Shown: positions 26,770 through 34,028 of the stretch, piece after piece
Layout of the letters: each line of letters opens with the position of its first letter
How positions within the stretch are numbered: position 1 is the first letter of the stretch
Assembly: GCF_005405105.1 (NCBI RefSeq)
Contig: NZ_BJDK01000021.1
Span: forward strand, 1 to 60,820
Direction: 5' to 3'
Origin: Lactiplantibacillus dongliensis
Lineage (GTDB): Bacteria; Bacillota; Bacilli; Lactobacillales; Lactobacillaceae
DNA length: 60,820 nt
Notes under the pieces: model-generated
What the model was told of the DNA's origin: nothing
Databases searched by the model: none
The model's input: only the letters and a program-made list of their open reading frames with translations
Program-made: the position numbers and the translations under genes

Positions 26770-27015
26770 CAAAAAAATCGTCCCCGTTGTCGATAAAGAC
26801 AACAGGGACGATTGATTGGACCGTGGTACCACCCAGCTTGAAAAATCCGAAGACTTTTCCACTCACTAGCAAGGTAACGGGTCTAGTTATTAACCGCCGG
26901 ACGTATCCGGACGTGATCCCCCGTATTTCAAAGCAAATAGCCTGATCGGTTCGCAGCAACCACCGACTTCCTGACGCTCAGCTATTGTTTTACTTGGGAG
27001 GGGACGTAGCGTTCA
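26770..27015 (-). promoter_or_regulatory. T-box riboswitch, Tyr (UAC) specifier
   Basis: On the minus strand: AGTA motif near 26995, a stem AATAGC/GCTATT, a specifier loop ending GAAA-TAC-GG with TAC at 26925-26923, the T-box GGGTGGTACCACGG (26834-26821), then a terminator stem ATCGTCCCTGTTGTC/GACAACGGGGACGAT with a T-run (26813-26770). Uncharged tRNA-Tyr would bind the specifier and T-box and form the antiterminator. The reader gene is the NhaC-family transporter 170 bases downstream. Confidence 0.9.
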
Positions 27016-27032
27016 TTAATTAAGTTGTTGTG

Positions 27033-27062
27033 ATGATAGCATGTTGTACGGGCTACCGTCAA
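27033..27062 (-). promoter_or_regulatory. promoter of the T-box transcript
   Basis: Minus strand TTGACG (27062-27057), 18-base spacer, TATCAT (27038-27033); the -35 overlaps the 3' end of the upstream recA-like gene. Confidence 0.65.
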
Positions 27063-28138
27063 GCGTCTTTGGTCGTTGGCTCGGCCGGTTCAGGGTCTGG
27101 GGCAGGGTGTAACACTTGTTGCATCAGGTCTTCGACTAGTTCTGGTCGGTCATTCAAATATTTAATGGCATTAATGCGGCCTTGGCCAATATGTTCATCA
27201 TGGTATGAGTACCAAGCGCCCGATTTTTGGACAATATCTGCCTTGGTCGCTTGATCTAAGATATCCGCCGTTCTGGAAATGCCATAGCCATAATCCATTT
27301 GGACTTCGGCGACTTTAAATGGTGGGAAAACCTTATTCTTAGTCACTTTTAAACGGACGGTATTCCCGACAACTTGGACTTCACCGTCCACTTTATCTTT
27401 GATTTGGCCGGTTCGCCGAATGTCGAGCCGGATTGAAGCATAAAACTTCAACGCCCGGCCGCCAGGGGTTACTTCGGGACTCCCAAACATCACACCGACC
27501 TTTTCACGGAGTTGGTTGATGAAAATAACGACGGTTTGCGTCGAATGGACAGCACTGGAAATCTTTCGTAACGCTTGAGACATCAAGCGGGCTTGAATCC
27601 CCACGTGAGCGTCCCCAATCTCACCATCAATTTCGGCTTTCGGTACTAAAGCGGCGACCGAGTCAATGACAACTAGTGCAATGGCACCGGATTCGATTAG
27701 GGTATTGGCGATTTCCAAGCCTTCTTCACCGGTATTCGGTTGTGACAAAAGGAGGTCGTCCAGATCGACACCCAGATTCTTCATATAGGCCGGATCTAAG
27801 GCATTTTCGGCATCGATATAGGCCACTTTGCCGCCTGCTTTTTGGACAGCTGCGGCTGCTTGTAGGGCTACGGTCGTTTTACCAGAACTTTCGGGACCGT
27901 ACATTTCGATAATACGACCGCGTGGTAAGCCACCACCGGTAATCTGATCCAGTGAAAGGATTCCAGTACTGAGCCGTTCGACGTTAGCTAGGCGATTGTC
28001 ACCCATCTTCATCACGGCACCGTCACCGAATTCTTTTTTGATCTTACCCAAAGCCTTATCTAAAGCCGTCTTACGGGCGGATGTTTCTGTTTGATCAATC
28101 GCACTGGGAGTCGCGGTTGCTAGTGATTTCTTACCCAT
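27059..28138 (-). CDS. recA: RecA-family recombinase (likely second RecA)
   Basis: A 359-residue, complete RecA: a 30-residue N-terminal extension, Walker [10 protein letters not shown], Walker [13 protein letters not shown], loop L1 ([19 protein letters not shown]), loop L2 ([20 protein letters not shown]), and the C-terminal domain ending in a short Pro/Glu-rich tail ([10 protein letters not shown]). It should form ATP-dependent filaments on ssDNA and promote strand exchange and LexA self-cleavage. ATG at 28138 follows AGGAGG. In lactobacilli the housekeeping recA normally lies next to cinA and rny; here the neighbours are sugar and amino-acid genes, and details differ from the L. plantarum housekeeping RecA as I remember it (about 380 aa). 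I therefore think it is a paralogue. A LexA-type box lies upstream. Confidence 0.88.
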   Translation of the reverse strand: MGKKSLATATPSAIDQTETSARKTALDKALGKIKKEFGDGAVMKMGDNRLANVERLSTGILSLDQITGGGLPRGRIIEMYGPESSGKTTVALQAAAAVQKAGGKVAYIDAENALDPAYMKNLGVDLDDLLLSQPNTGEEGLEIANTLIESGAIALVVIDSVAALVPKAEIDGEIGDAHVGIQARLMSQALRKISSAVHSTQTVVIFINQLREKVGVMFGSPEVTPGGRALKFYASIRLDIRRTGQIKDKVDGEVQVVGNTVRLKVTKNKVFPPFKVAEVQMDYGYGISRTADILDQATKADIVQKSGAWYSYHDEHIGQGRINAIKYLNDRPELVEDLMQQVLHPAPDPEPAEPTTKDA

Positions 28139-28176
28139 GGTCAAATCCTCCTTTTAACTCGTTTGTTAATGTTTTA

Positions 28177-28206
28177 AGTATACCATTAAATCCAAACATA
28201 TGTTCT
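28177..28206 (-). promoter_or_regulatory. LexA (SOS)-like box and promoter of the recA-like gene
   Basis: AGAACATATGTTTG (28206-28193, minus strand) matches the Gram-positive SOS box CGAACATATGTTCG at 11 of 14 positions, including GAAC-N4-GTT. It overlaps the region where the -35 of an extended -10 promoter (TGGTATACT, -10 at 28182-28177) would lie, the normal place for LexA repression. Confidence 0.7.
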
Positions 28207-28247
28207 ATTTGGGCTTAACTATTTTAAATAGCGCTAAAATTTATGGC

Positions 28248-28650
28248 TGCTAGCGTTTGGTGTTAGTTGAAATTTCCGTCTGCCGGTTGGTTCCTAAAAT
28301 ACCGGAACGCCATGAGCCATTTTGAAGCCAGAGTCTTCAAAACTGACCTTGGCCTAAGTCCGAGCAGACCCACTCGCACTAAGGCCAACGATACGGCTGA
28401 ACATGTTAGAAACCAACCTCTCGGCTAAGTTGGCTGACTAAAATGAGAAACCGTAAGTTATCAGATCTGATAACTTAACGACGGGCGGGCCAGAATTGGC
28501 TCAGTGGTGCCGTTTATCTTGGTCGATGATTTTCCGACTTAGATAAAGCCCGGCTTTTGAGACCGAACTGTGGCTCAAAAACGCGGCCACCACGTTCCAG
28601 CCGATTCTGAACCAACCAGAGTGACAATTTAAACCAACTAGCATTTAGTT
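28248..28650 (+). repeat. A/B palindromic element, copy 4 (A then reversed B)
   Basis: Starts GCTAGCGTTTGGTGTTAGTT and ends AACTAGCATTTAG. The A module (28285-28430; GGTTGGTTCCTAAAAT ... ATGTTAGAAACCAACC, inner CTTGGCCTAAGTCCG/ACTAAGGCCAA) is followed by a hairpin AAGTTATCAGATCTGATAACTT and a reversed B module (28478-28620; GGCCAGAATTGGCTCAGTGG ... GTTCCAGCCGATTCTG). It fills most of the gap between the recA-like gene and the GH13 gene. Confidence 0.88.
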
Positions 28651-28710
28651 ACCGCTAACATGGCGGTAAGCACTACGAATGGGATGACCAACATGATAGA
28701 ATGGCTTTGA

Positions 28711-28724
28711 TGTAAGCGCAAACA
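28711..28724 (+). promoter_or_regulatory. cre (CcpA) site before the isomaltase-type gene
   Basis: TGTAAGCGCAAACA matches the cre consensus TGWAARCGYTWNCW with one mismatch, 18 bases before the start codon. Confidence 0.65.
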
Positions 28725-28741
28725 AAAAGGGGCTGACTAAG

Positions 28742-30418
28742 ATGGCAACAATGCAATGGTGGCAAAAAGCGGTCGTTTATCAAGTGTATCCACGATCGTT
28801 TCAGGATTCAAATGGTGATGGAATTGGTGATTTGCCGGGGATTACGAGTCGGTTAGACTATATCAAGCAGCTCGGTGCCGATGTCGTTTGGCTCAATCCT
28901 ATTTATCAATCACCCGGTGTCGATAATGGTTATGATATCAGTGATTATGAGGCGATTAATCCTGAGTTTGGGACGATGGCTGATTTTGATCAGTTATTGG
29001 CACAACTGCATCAACGGGGCTTAAAGTTGATGATGGATATTGTGGTTAATCACACGTCGAATCGGCATCACTGGTTTATTGAAAGTGCTAAGAGCCGGGA
29101 TAATCCTTATGCTGACTACTATATCTGGCGTGACCCCGTCGATGGTCATGCTCCGACCAATTGGGGCTCGTTCTTCAGTGGTTCTACTTGGACGTATGTA
29201 CCAGCGCGGCAGCAATATTACTTGCACTCCTTTGCCGTTGAACAACCAGATTTGAACTGGGAGAACCCTAAGTTGCGGCAAGCGGTCTACGACATGATGA
29301 ACTTTTGGGTCAAAAAAGGCGTTGACGGATTTCGGTTAGATGTCATTAATCTAATCTCGAAACCGACTGACTTTGTCGATGGTCAACCAAATTCTGGCGA
29401 ACCGTATGCAGATATCGGCCCGATTATCGCTAATGGGCACCGGTTAAGTGCCTTCTTACAAGAAATGCATACCCAAGTCTTAGCTGGCGCGGATTTGATT
29501 ACGGTCGGTGAAACGCCGAATGCGACAATCAAAGATGCGCAACAATCAGCCGGATTGACGACCAACGAATTAAATATGGTTTTTGAATTTGAACATATGA
29601 ATCTGGATGGCAATTCGAACCCGGCTTTAGGCAAGTGGAACGATCAACCGGTTAATTTGGTTGATTTGAAGCAGAGTTTAAGCAAGTGGCAAACGGGGCT
29701 GCACGGTAAAGCTTGGAATAGTTTGTATTGGAATAATCATGACCAACCGCGGATTGTTTCCCGGTTTGGCAATGATGATCCAAAATATCGGGTCATCTCG
29801 GCTGAGATGTTAGCCACGATGTTGCATGGCCTACAAGGCACTCCATACATTTATGAAGGTGAAGAAATCGGGATGACGAATGCGCACTTTACGGAATTGA
29901 GTGATTATAAAGATCTGGAAAGCTTAAATGCGTATCACCATTTAGTTGATGAAGAACACCGGCTCAGCAGTACACAGATGTTGGCCGACCTTGCGCATAT
30001 GTCACGCGATAACGCCCGGACACCGATGCAATGGGATAATAGCTTAAATGCCGGTTTTTCAACGGGGACGCCATGGTTACAAGTTAATCCGAATTATCCG
30101 CAATTGAATGTCCAGCAAACCTTAGCTGAGTCCAACTCAATCTTCACTTATTATCAACAGTTGATTCAGTTACGGCACACGAATGCTATTTTGACGACAG
30201 GCGATTATCAACTATTGGACGCTGATGATGGGGCTGTGTATGCCTATTTGCGGACAGCCGGTACTCAGCAGTTACTTGTGATTTGTAACTTTACGGCGCA
30301 TGATCAAGTGCGCGAGTACGACCAGTTGCCTAGTGATGTGCAACGATTGATTGGTAATTATATCGACGATCAAGGCGCGACATTGCGGCCGTATGAAGCG
30401 AAGATTTATCAGTTTTAA
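28742..30418 (+). CDS. malL: GH13 oligo-1,6-glucosidase-type alpha-glucosidase
   Basis: A 558-residue cytoplasmic GH13_31 enzyme. Catalytic Asp200 (GFRLDVI), Glu257 (VGETPN) and Asp334 (NNHDQPR), close to the numbering of Bacillus oligo-1,6-glucosidase. The residue after the nucleophile is Val and the enzyme has QPDLNWEN, both typical of enzymes acting on alpha-1,6 bonds (isomaltose, panose). This complements the Ala-type alpha-1,4 enzyme at 11185. ATG at 28742 follows AAAGGGG; a cre site just upstream indicates glucose repression. It ends before an A-module repeat and a bidirectional terminator. Sucrose isomerase-like or dextran-glucosidase activity cannot be excluded. Confidence 0.9.
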   Translation: MATMQWWQKAVVYQVYPRSFQDSNGDGIGDLPGITSRLDYIKQLGADVVWLNPIYQSPGVDNGYDISDYEAINPEFGTMADFDQLLAQLHQRGLKLMMDIVVNHTSNRHHWFIESAKSRDNPYADYYIWRDPVDGHAPTNWGSFFSGSTWTYVPARQQYYLHSFAVEQPDLNWENPKLRQAVYDMMNFWVKKGVDGFRLDVINLISKPTDFVDGQPNSGEPYADIGPIIANGHRLSAFLQEMHTQVLAGADLITVGETPNATIKDAQQSAGLTTNELNMVFEFEHMNLDGNSNPALGKWNDQPVNLVDLKQSLSKWQTGLHGKAWNSLYWNNHDQPRIVSRFGNDDPKYRVISAEMLATMLHGLQGTPYIYEGEEIGMTNAHFTELSDYKDLESLNAYHHLVDEEHRLSSTQMLADLAHMSRDNARTPMQWDNSLNAGFSTGTPWLQVNPNYPQLNVQQTLAESNSIFTYYQQLIQLRHTNAILTTGDYQLLDADDGAVYAYLRTAGTQQLLVICNFTAHDQVREYDQLPSDVQRLIGNYIDDQGATLRPYEAKIYQF

Positions 30419-30442
30419 AGTAGACTTATTCAATAGAAATAC

Positions 30443-30619
30443 ACTTGGCGCTAGTTACAATGGCCGCCTGCCGGTTGGTTCCTAAAACGTTGGCACGCCA
30501 TGGGTCATTTTGAAGCCAAAAAAACGGTCTTCAAAACTGACCTTGGCCTAAGTCTGAGAAAAGACACTCGCACTAAGGCCAACCAGAGTGGCAACTTAAT
30601 CTAACTAGCATCAAGCGTG
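30443..30619 (+). repeat. A/B palindromic element, copy 5 (A module with B-type end)
   Basis: Begins CTTGGCGCTAGTTACAATGG and ends CTAACTAGCATCAAGCG (inverted ends). It contains the A module up to ACTCGCACTAAGGCCAAC and then jumps to the terminal CCAGAGTGGCAAC of a B module, i.e. an internally deleted copy. Confidence 0.85.
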
Positions 30620-30642
30620 ATCAGTGATTAACTTCTAAGACA

Positions 30643-30680
30643 AAAAGGCATCTTGAGAAAATTTCTCAAGATGCCTTTTT
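30643..30680. terminator. bidirectional terminator
   Basis: AAAAAGGCATCTTGAG / CTCAAGATGCCTTTTT perfect stem with an A/T loop; serves the GH13 gene (plus) and the PTS operon (minus). Confidence 0.9.
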
Positions 30681-30741
30681 AGCAACGCTAATACCTGAAT
30701 TCCAGTCTCATACTATTTTGATTAATCGACTGGACACGGAC

Positions 30742-31047
30742 TTATTTAGCAGCATGTTTTTGTAGATAATCAATTTTTAACTCGTAATCATTCACCAATG
30801 CTTTAATATTCTGTTGGCCTTTCCAGCCCGAATAGCCAAACATTAACATGCCTAATGCCCCAATGACAAGTAGGGTAATACCAAAGATCGTTAGCCCCAA
30901 GCTTTTGGCATGGAAAAAGTAAGTGAGGACGATGCCAATACCGCCAGTAATGGTCCAAAGTTGAAACCAATACCCAAGATTTCTGAGCATGTGTTTCTGG
31001 TAAGCAACTTCTTGTTCATAACCGGTTCTCATTTCTTTAAGTGTCAT
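30742..31047 (-). CDS. small membrane protein at the end of the PTS operon (101 aa)
   Basis: Not recognised by name. The product has two hydrophobic segments (about residues 28-45 and 52-70) flanked by charged, helical ends (YEQEVAYQKHMLRN at the start, LVNDYELKIDYLQKHAAK at the end). The ATG at 31047 is supported by GGAGGAG 10 bases upstream; longer reading would extend into the IID gene. It follows the IID gene by 38 bases, is the last gene of the operon and precedes the terminator at 30643. Many mannose-class PTS operons end with a small accessory protein; this is not the soluble DUF956/ManO type. Confidence 0.7.
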   Translation of the reverse strand: MTLKEMRTGYEQEVAYQKHMLRNLGYWFQLWTITGGIGIVLTYFFHAKSLGLTIFGITLLVIGALGMLMFGYSGWKGQQNIKALVNDYELKIDYLQKHAAK

Positions 31048-31085
31048 TTTACTGCATCTCCTCCAGCTTGTCGTCAACTTGAAAT

Positions 31086-31934
31086 TTAGTATGAAAGACC
31101 AGGATTGAAGAATCCTAATAAGACCCCGATGAGTGAGATAACCACTAGAATTAACATGGTCCAAATAGCAGATACATGCTTCTTAGTCATTAACCACCAG
31201 CAGAAGAATGTTACCGCAACGGTTAAGATACCAGGGTAGATACTGTCTAATTTATCTTGAAGATTTAAGAAGACTTTGCCGTTTGAACCGTATAGTTTAA
31301 GTGATGTTGTAACGTTGACCCATGAAGCCAAGACCCCACCAACGACCATACTACCGACAATCCCAATCGCGTGGCGAATGGCGGCACCTTGCTTCCCAAC
31401 TAGGAAGCTGACCGCTTGATCACCGAATTTGTAACCACGGAAATAAAGGAAACGTTGGCCAAAGTAAGCAATTAAGACCCAAGCGACAATGTAGAAGATT
31501 GCCCCAACTGGTGAACCGCCGGAAGACATCCCTAGGGAAATCCCTAAGAGAATTGGAATCAAGGTCCCATCAATCAATGAATCACCGATCCCGGCAATAG
31601 GACCCATTAAACCGGCCCGCATATCATTGATCGTTTCGCCGTCAATATCCTGACCATTTGCGCGAGCTTGTTCCATACTAGCGGTAATCCCAACAATCAC
31701 TGTCCCAAGCATTGGGTTAGTGTTGAAGAAGGCGGTATAGGCTTGAATCGCTTTAACTTGGTCATCATGCTTAGGATATAACTTTTTAAGGATTGGTAAC
31801 ATGGAAGCCATGTAGCCAAAAGTTTGCATATGTTCTTGAGAGAAGCAGGTCAATGCACCCCAGAACCAACGATGAAATGATTTGGTAAGGGTCTTTTTAT
31901 CAAGCTGATTCGAATTACTAGTGTTTTGCATCAT
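31086..31934 (-). CDS. PTS mannose/fructose/sorbose-class enzyme IID
   Basis: A 282-residue membrane component of a mannose-class PTS permease. Family features: the N-terminal KSFHRWFWGALTCFSQEHMQ, MRAGLMGPIAGIGDSLIDGT motif, and a hydrophobic C-terminus. I take the start as the ATG at 31934, whose first base overlaps the IIC stop (TGATG) with GAGGAGG seven bases upstream. With IIC it forms the sugar channel; the IIA and IIB proteins encoded upstream phosphorylate the sugar on entry. Confidence 0.93.
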   Translation of the reverse strand: MMQNTSNSNQLDKKTLTKSFHRWFWGALTCFSQEHMQTFGYMASMLPILKKLYPKHDDQVKAIQAYTAFFNTNPMLGTVIVGITASMEQARANGQDIDGETINDMRAGLMGPIAGIGDSLIDGTLIPILLGISLGMSSGGSPVGAIFYIVAWVLIAYFGQRFLYFRGYKFGDQAVSFLVGKQGAAIRHAIGIVGSMVVGGVLASWVNVTTSLKLYGSNGKVFLNLQDKLDSIYPGILTVAVTFFCWWLMTKKHVSAIWTMLILVVISLIGVLLGFFNPGLSY

Positions 31935-32794
31935 CAAATATCCTCCTCATCATCGTTATTGGCGGGACCTTCAGCAACTGGGCCTTTGCCAGAACCATTA
32001 CCAGCATCTCTAGCCATTTCAACTTCATAGAAGATAACGGCGAACAATAAGGAAATAACGGTAACGGAAACTAAGTTCAGATGTAATGAAGCTGCTAAGG
32101 TAAAGCCGACTAGGAATGGCACGAAATCAATTGGATGGCCGATAATTTGACGAAGTAAAATTGCAATCCCAACACATGGCAACATGCCACCAACTGTAAA
32201 TAAAGTCTTCATTGCGATACCATCCATTGGTAACGCATTGCGTAAAGCTGTAACCGCGGTTGCACCGTAGTAAGTTAAAAACATGGTCGGTAAGAATGAG
32301 AATAAGGCATGTGAAATCCAAGGCCAGCCAAAGTTAACAGCAGTTAACTTATTTAACTTACCTTTATGAACATCTTTCCAACCGAATGATTGCCAAACCA
32401 AGTTCATGGTTGCAACGGCGTAATAGAGCACCGTTCCAACAGTCCCGACTAAAGTCCCGACTGACTTAGCCAAATCAGCAGCACTACCACCTAATGGATT
32501 TAAGCCTTGAGCGGAGATAGCGACCATGGCCAAAGGAATCCCAATATAAGAAATAGCCCGAACATCAGCTGAAACCGTCCCACCTGGCGTTACTAAAGCG
32601 ATATAAACTAATTGCATCGCAACCCCACAAGCAATCCCTAATGGCATATTGCCAAGGACGATCCCACAAACAAGTCCACCAACTAATGGACGACCAATCG
32701 TATAATTACCAACTGCTTGACCGGCCATACATGAGTTGGAACATAAACAAGCGAATATTCCTAAAATAGCTGCTTGAAACCAACTAATTGTCAT
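31934..32794 (-). CDS. PTS mannose/fructose/sorbose-class enzyme IIC
   Basis: A 286-residue membrane protein with about 7-8 helices. Typical IIC-Man features are the N-terminal FACLCSNSCMAGQAVGNYTI and RPLVGGLVCGIVLGN. The C-terminus is acidic and polar (AEGPANNDDEEDI). ATG at 32794 with GAAGGGG about 9 bases upstream. One-base overlap with the IID gene indicates translational coupling. The sugar (mannose, fructose, sorbose, amino sugars) cannot be told from sequence. Confidence 0.93.
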   Translation of the reverse strand: MTISWFQAAILGIFACLCSNSCMAGQAVGNYTIGRPLVGGLVCGIVLGNMPLGIACGVAMQLVYIALVTPGGTVSADVRAISYIGIPLAMVAISAQGLNPLGGSAADLAKSVGTLVGTVGTVLYYAVATMNLVWQSFGWKDVHKGKLNKLTAVNFGWPWISHALFSFLPTMFLTYYGATAVTALRNALPMDGIAMKTLFTVGGMLPCVGIAILLRQIIGHPIDFVPFLVGFTLAASLHLNLVSVTVISLLFAVIFYEVEMARDAGNGSGKGPVAEGPANNDDEEDI

Positions 32795-32824
32795 TTTAAT
32801 ACCCCTTCTTTGAAAGCTTAGCTG

Positions 32825-33319
32825 TTAATAACCAAATTTTGACTTGAACTTGTCCCAGCTACCGATGTGTTGATCTGGTAACAAAGCAAATTCAACTTTG
32901 TAACCGGCTTTTTCGATGGCTTCAAAGGCATCACCTTCAGCTTGGGTAAAGGATTGGTTGTCACCAAGTTTGATTGCATTTTCGCGATCATTCCCAGGGC
33001 CAACGATGATTGTCTTGATAGTGCCAGGTTTGAAGCCCATATCAACTAAAATTTGTTTCATGTCTTGCGGATTCTTGGTAATCACGAAGTACTTGGTTGC
33101 TGAATTTAAGACTTTGTCTTTTACTTGTTCAAAGTGAGCTAAGGTCCAAACAAAGGTCTTCTTATCAGATGCGGCTTTGTAAGCCTCTGATAAGATCGGG
33201 TTATTAGCGGCTTTATCATTAATGGCAATAATGCCATCGCAAGGATATTCTTTACCCCAACGTACCGTAATTAAACCGTGAATCATTCGATCGTCAATTC
33301 GTACAAAAGAAACTGCCAT
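32825..33319 (-). CDS. PTS mannose/fructose/sorbose-class enzyme IIB
   Basis: A 164-residue cytoplasmic phosphocarrier. The active-site His is in VRIDDRMIHGLITVRWG (His15), which receives phosphate from IIA and passes it to the sugar. IIB is separate from IIA here, whereas in the common L. plantarum mannose PTS the two are fused, so this is a LevDE-like arrangement. ATG at 33319 follows AGGAGG. It lies 11 bases after IIA and 30 before IIC. Confidence 0.93.
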   Translation of the reverse strand: MAVSFVRIDDRMIHGLITVRWGKEYPCDGIIAINDKAANNPILSEAYKAASDKKTFVWTLAHFEQVKDKVLNSATKYFVITKNPQDMKQILVDMGFKPGTIKTIIVGPGNDRENAIKLGDNQSFTQAEGDAFEAIEKAGYKVEFALLPDQHIGSWDKFKSKFGY

Positions 33320-33330
33320 GATGTATCCTC

Positions 33331-33768
33331 CTAAATATCATCATCTGAAAAATCTAATGATGTGTTTGTATTAAATACCTTGATTGCACTAGTTGCTTCA
33401 GCGAAAATCTTTTCTTTTAAGGCCGCGTTATCTAAAGTATCTTTAGACATTGTGGCGGTGATGGCCATTGGAAAGTTCATGCCACCGATGATTAGGCTGT
33501 CTTGTAACTTACCGTGATTATTTAAAACGTTGCAGACTGTGGTGAGCGGGCTACCACCAATAACATCAGCCAAAACGATGAACTGAGCGTCAGCGGGAAG
33601 CTCTGCTAAAGTGGCTTCAAACTGTTTACCTAATGTTGAAGCGGCTTCGTCAGGCTTCAGCCCGACTGCAATCACCGAGTTAATCGGATCTCCCCCGGCA
33701 AACATACTTAAGGTTTGTTTTAGCCCACTTGAAAAATCACCGTGGCTAACGAGTAACAAATATTTCAT
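33331..33768 (-). CDS. PTS mannose/fructose/sorbose-class enzyme IIA
   Basis: A 145-residue cytoplasmic phosphocarrier beginning KYLLLVSHGDFSSGL; His9 is the phosphorylation site that receives phosphate from HPr. Further family motif: VLADVIGGSPLTTVCNVL. ATG at 33768 has AGGAAG upstream. It is the first gene of the five-gene PTS operon, whose leader contains a tiny ORF, a strong hairpin and a perfect cre site. Confidence 0.93.
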   Translation of the reverse strand: MKYLLLVSHGDFSSGLKQTLSMFAGGDPINSVIAVGLKPDEAASTLGKQFEATLAELPADAQFIVLADVIGGSPLTTVCNVLNNHGKLQDSLIIGGMNFPMAITATMSKDTLDNAALKEKIFAEATSAIKVFNTNTSLDFSDDDI

Positions 33769-33814
33769 TTAATTTCTTCCTAATCTGTAGTGTCGTTAAA
33801 CGAGCTTGCAGAAA

Positions 33815-33866
33815 ACGGTAATTGTCAACCACGGTGACGTGGTGTCACGATGATTGTTACCGTCAA
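33815..33866 (-). promoter_or_regulatory. structured leader with 13-codon ORF upstream of the PTS operon
   Basis: On the minus strand AGGAGGTG is followed, 6 bases later, by TTG (33866) opening a 13-codon frame (MTVTIIVTPRHRG, stop 33827-33825). The same stretch folds into a hairpin: ACGGTAA pairs with TTACCGT at the base (33863/33815), CAATCA with TGGTTG, and GTGAC with GTCAC at the top. The ribosome site and start are as good as those of real genes. No T-run follows the hairpin. Confidence 0.55.
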
Positions 33867-33930
33867 GGAAGCACCTCCTTTCAATTTGAAATGTGTAGGT
33901 CGCTGGCCATACTCATCTGGACTTAAATAA

Positions 33931-33944
33931 AGTTAACGCTTACA
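33931..33944 (-). promoter_or_regulatory. perfect cre (CcpA) site of the PTS operon
   Basis: TGTAAGCGTTAACT on the minus strand fits TGWAARCGYTWNCW at every position. It lies in the divergent region between the IIA gene and the LevR-like gene. No -24/-12 (TGGCAC-N5-TTGC) sigma-54 promoter is visible here. Confidence 0.8.
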
Positions 33945-34028
33945 ATGACTATGTTAATCACATGCAAGTCAAATGTCACCTGTATGTTGTGCTTAATTAT
34001 CAAAAATAGTGCTTAAGGAGGAACCGTA

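Noticed and set aside
26687-26959. 90-codon minus-strand frame over the T-box
   Set aside because: It coincides with the riboswitch structure and lacks a start signal.
27676-27912. Plus-strand frame inside the recA-like gene
   Set aside because: Antisense shadow of conserved RecA codons with no translation signals.
33769-34028. Possible sigma-54 promoter for the PTS operon
   Set aside because: Searched both strands for TGGCAC-N5-TTGC-like pairs and found none; the regulator also lacks GAFTGA.
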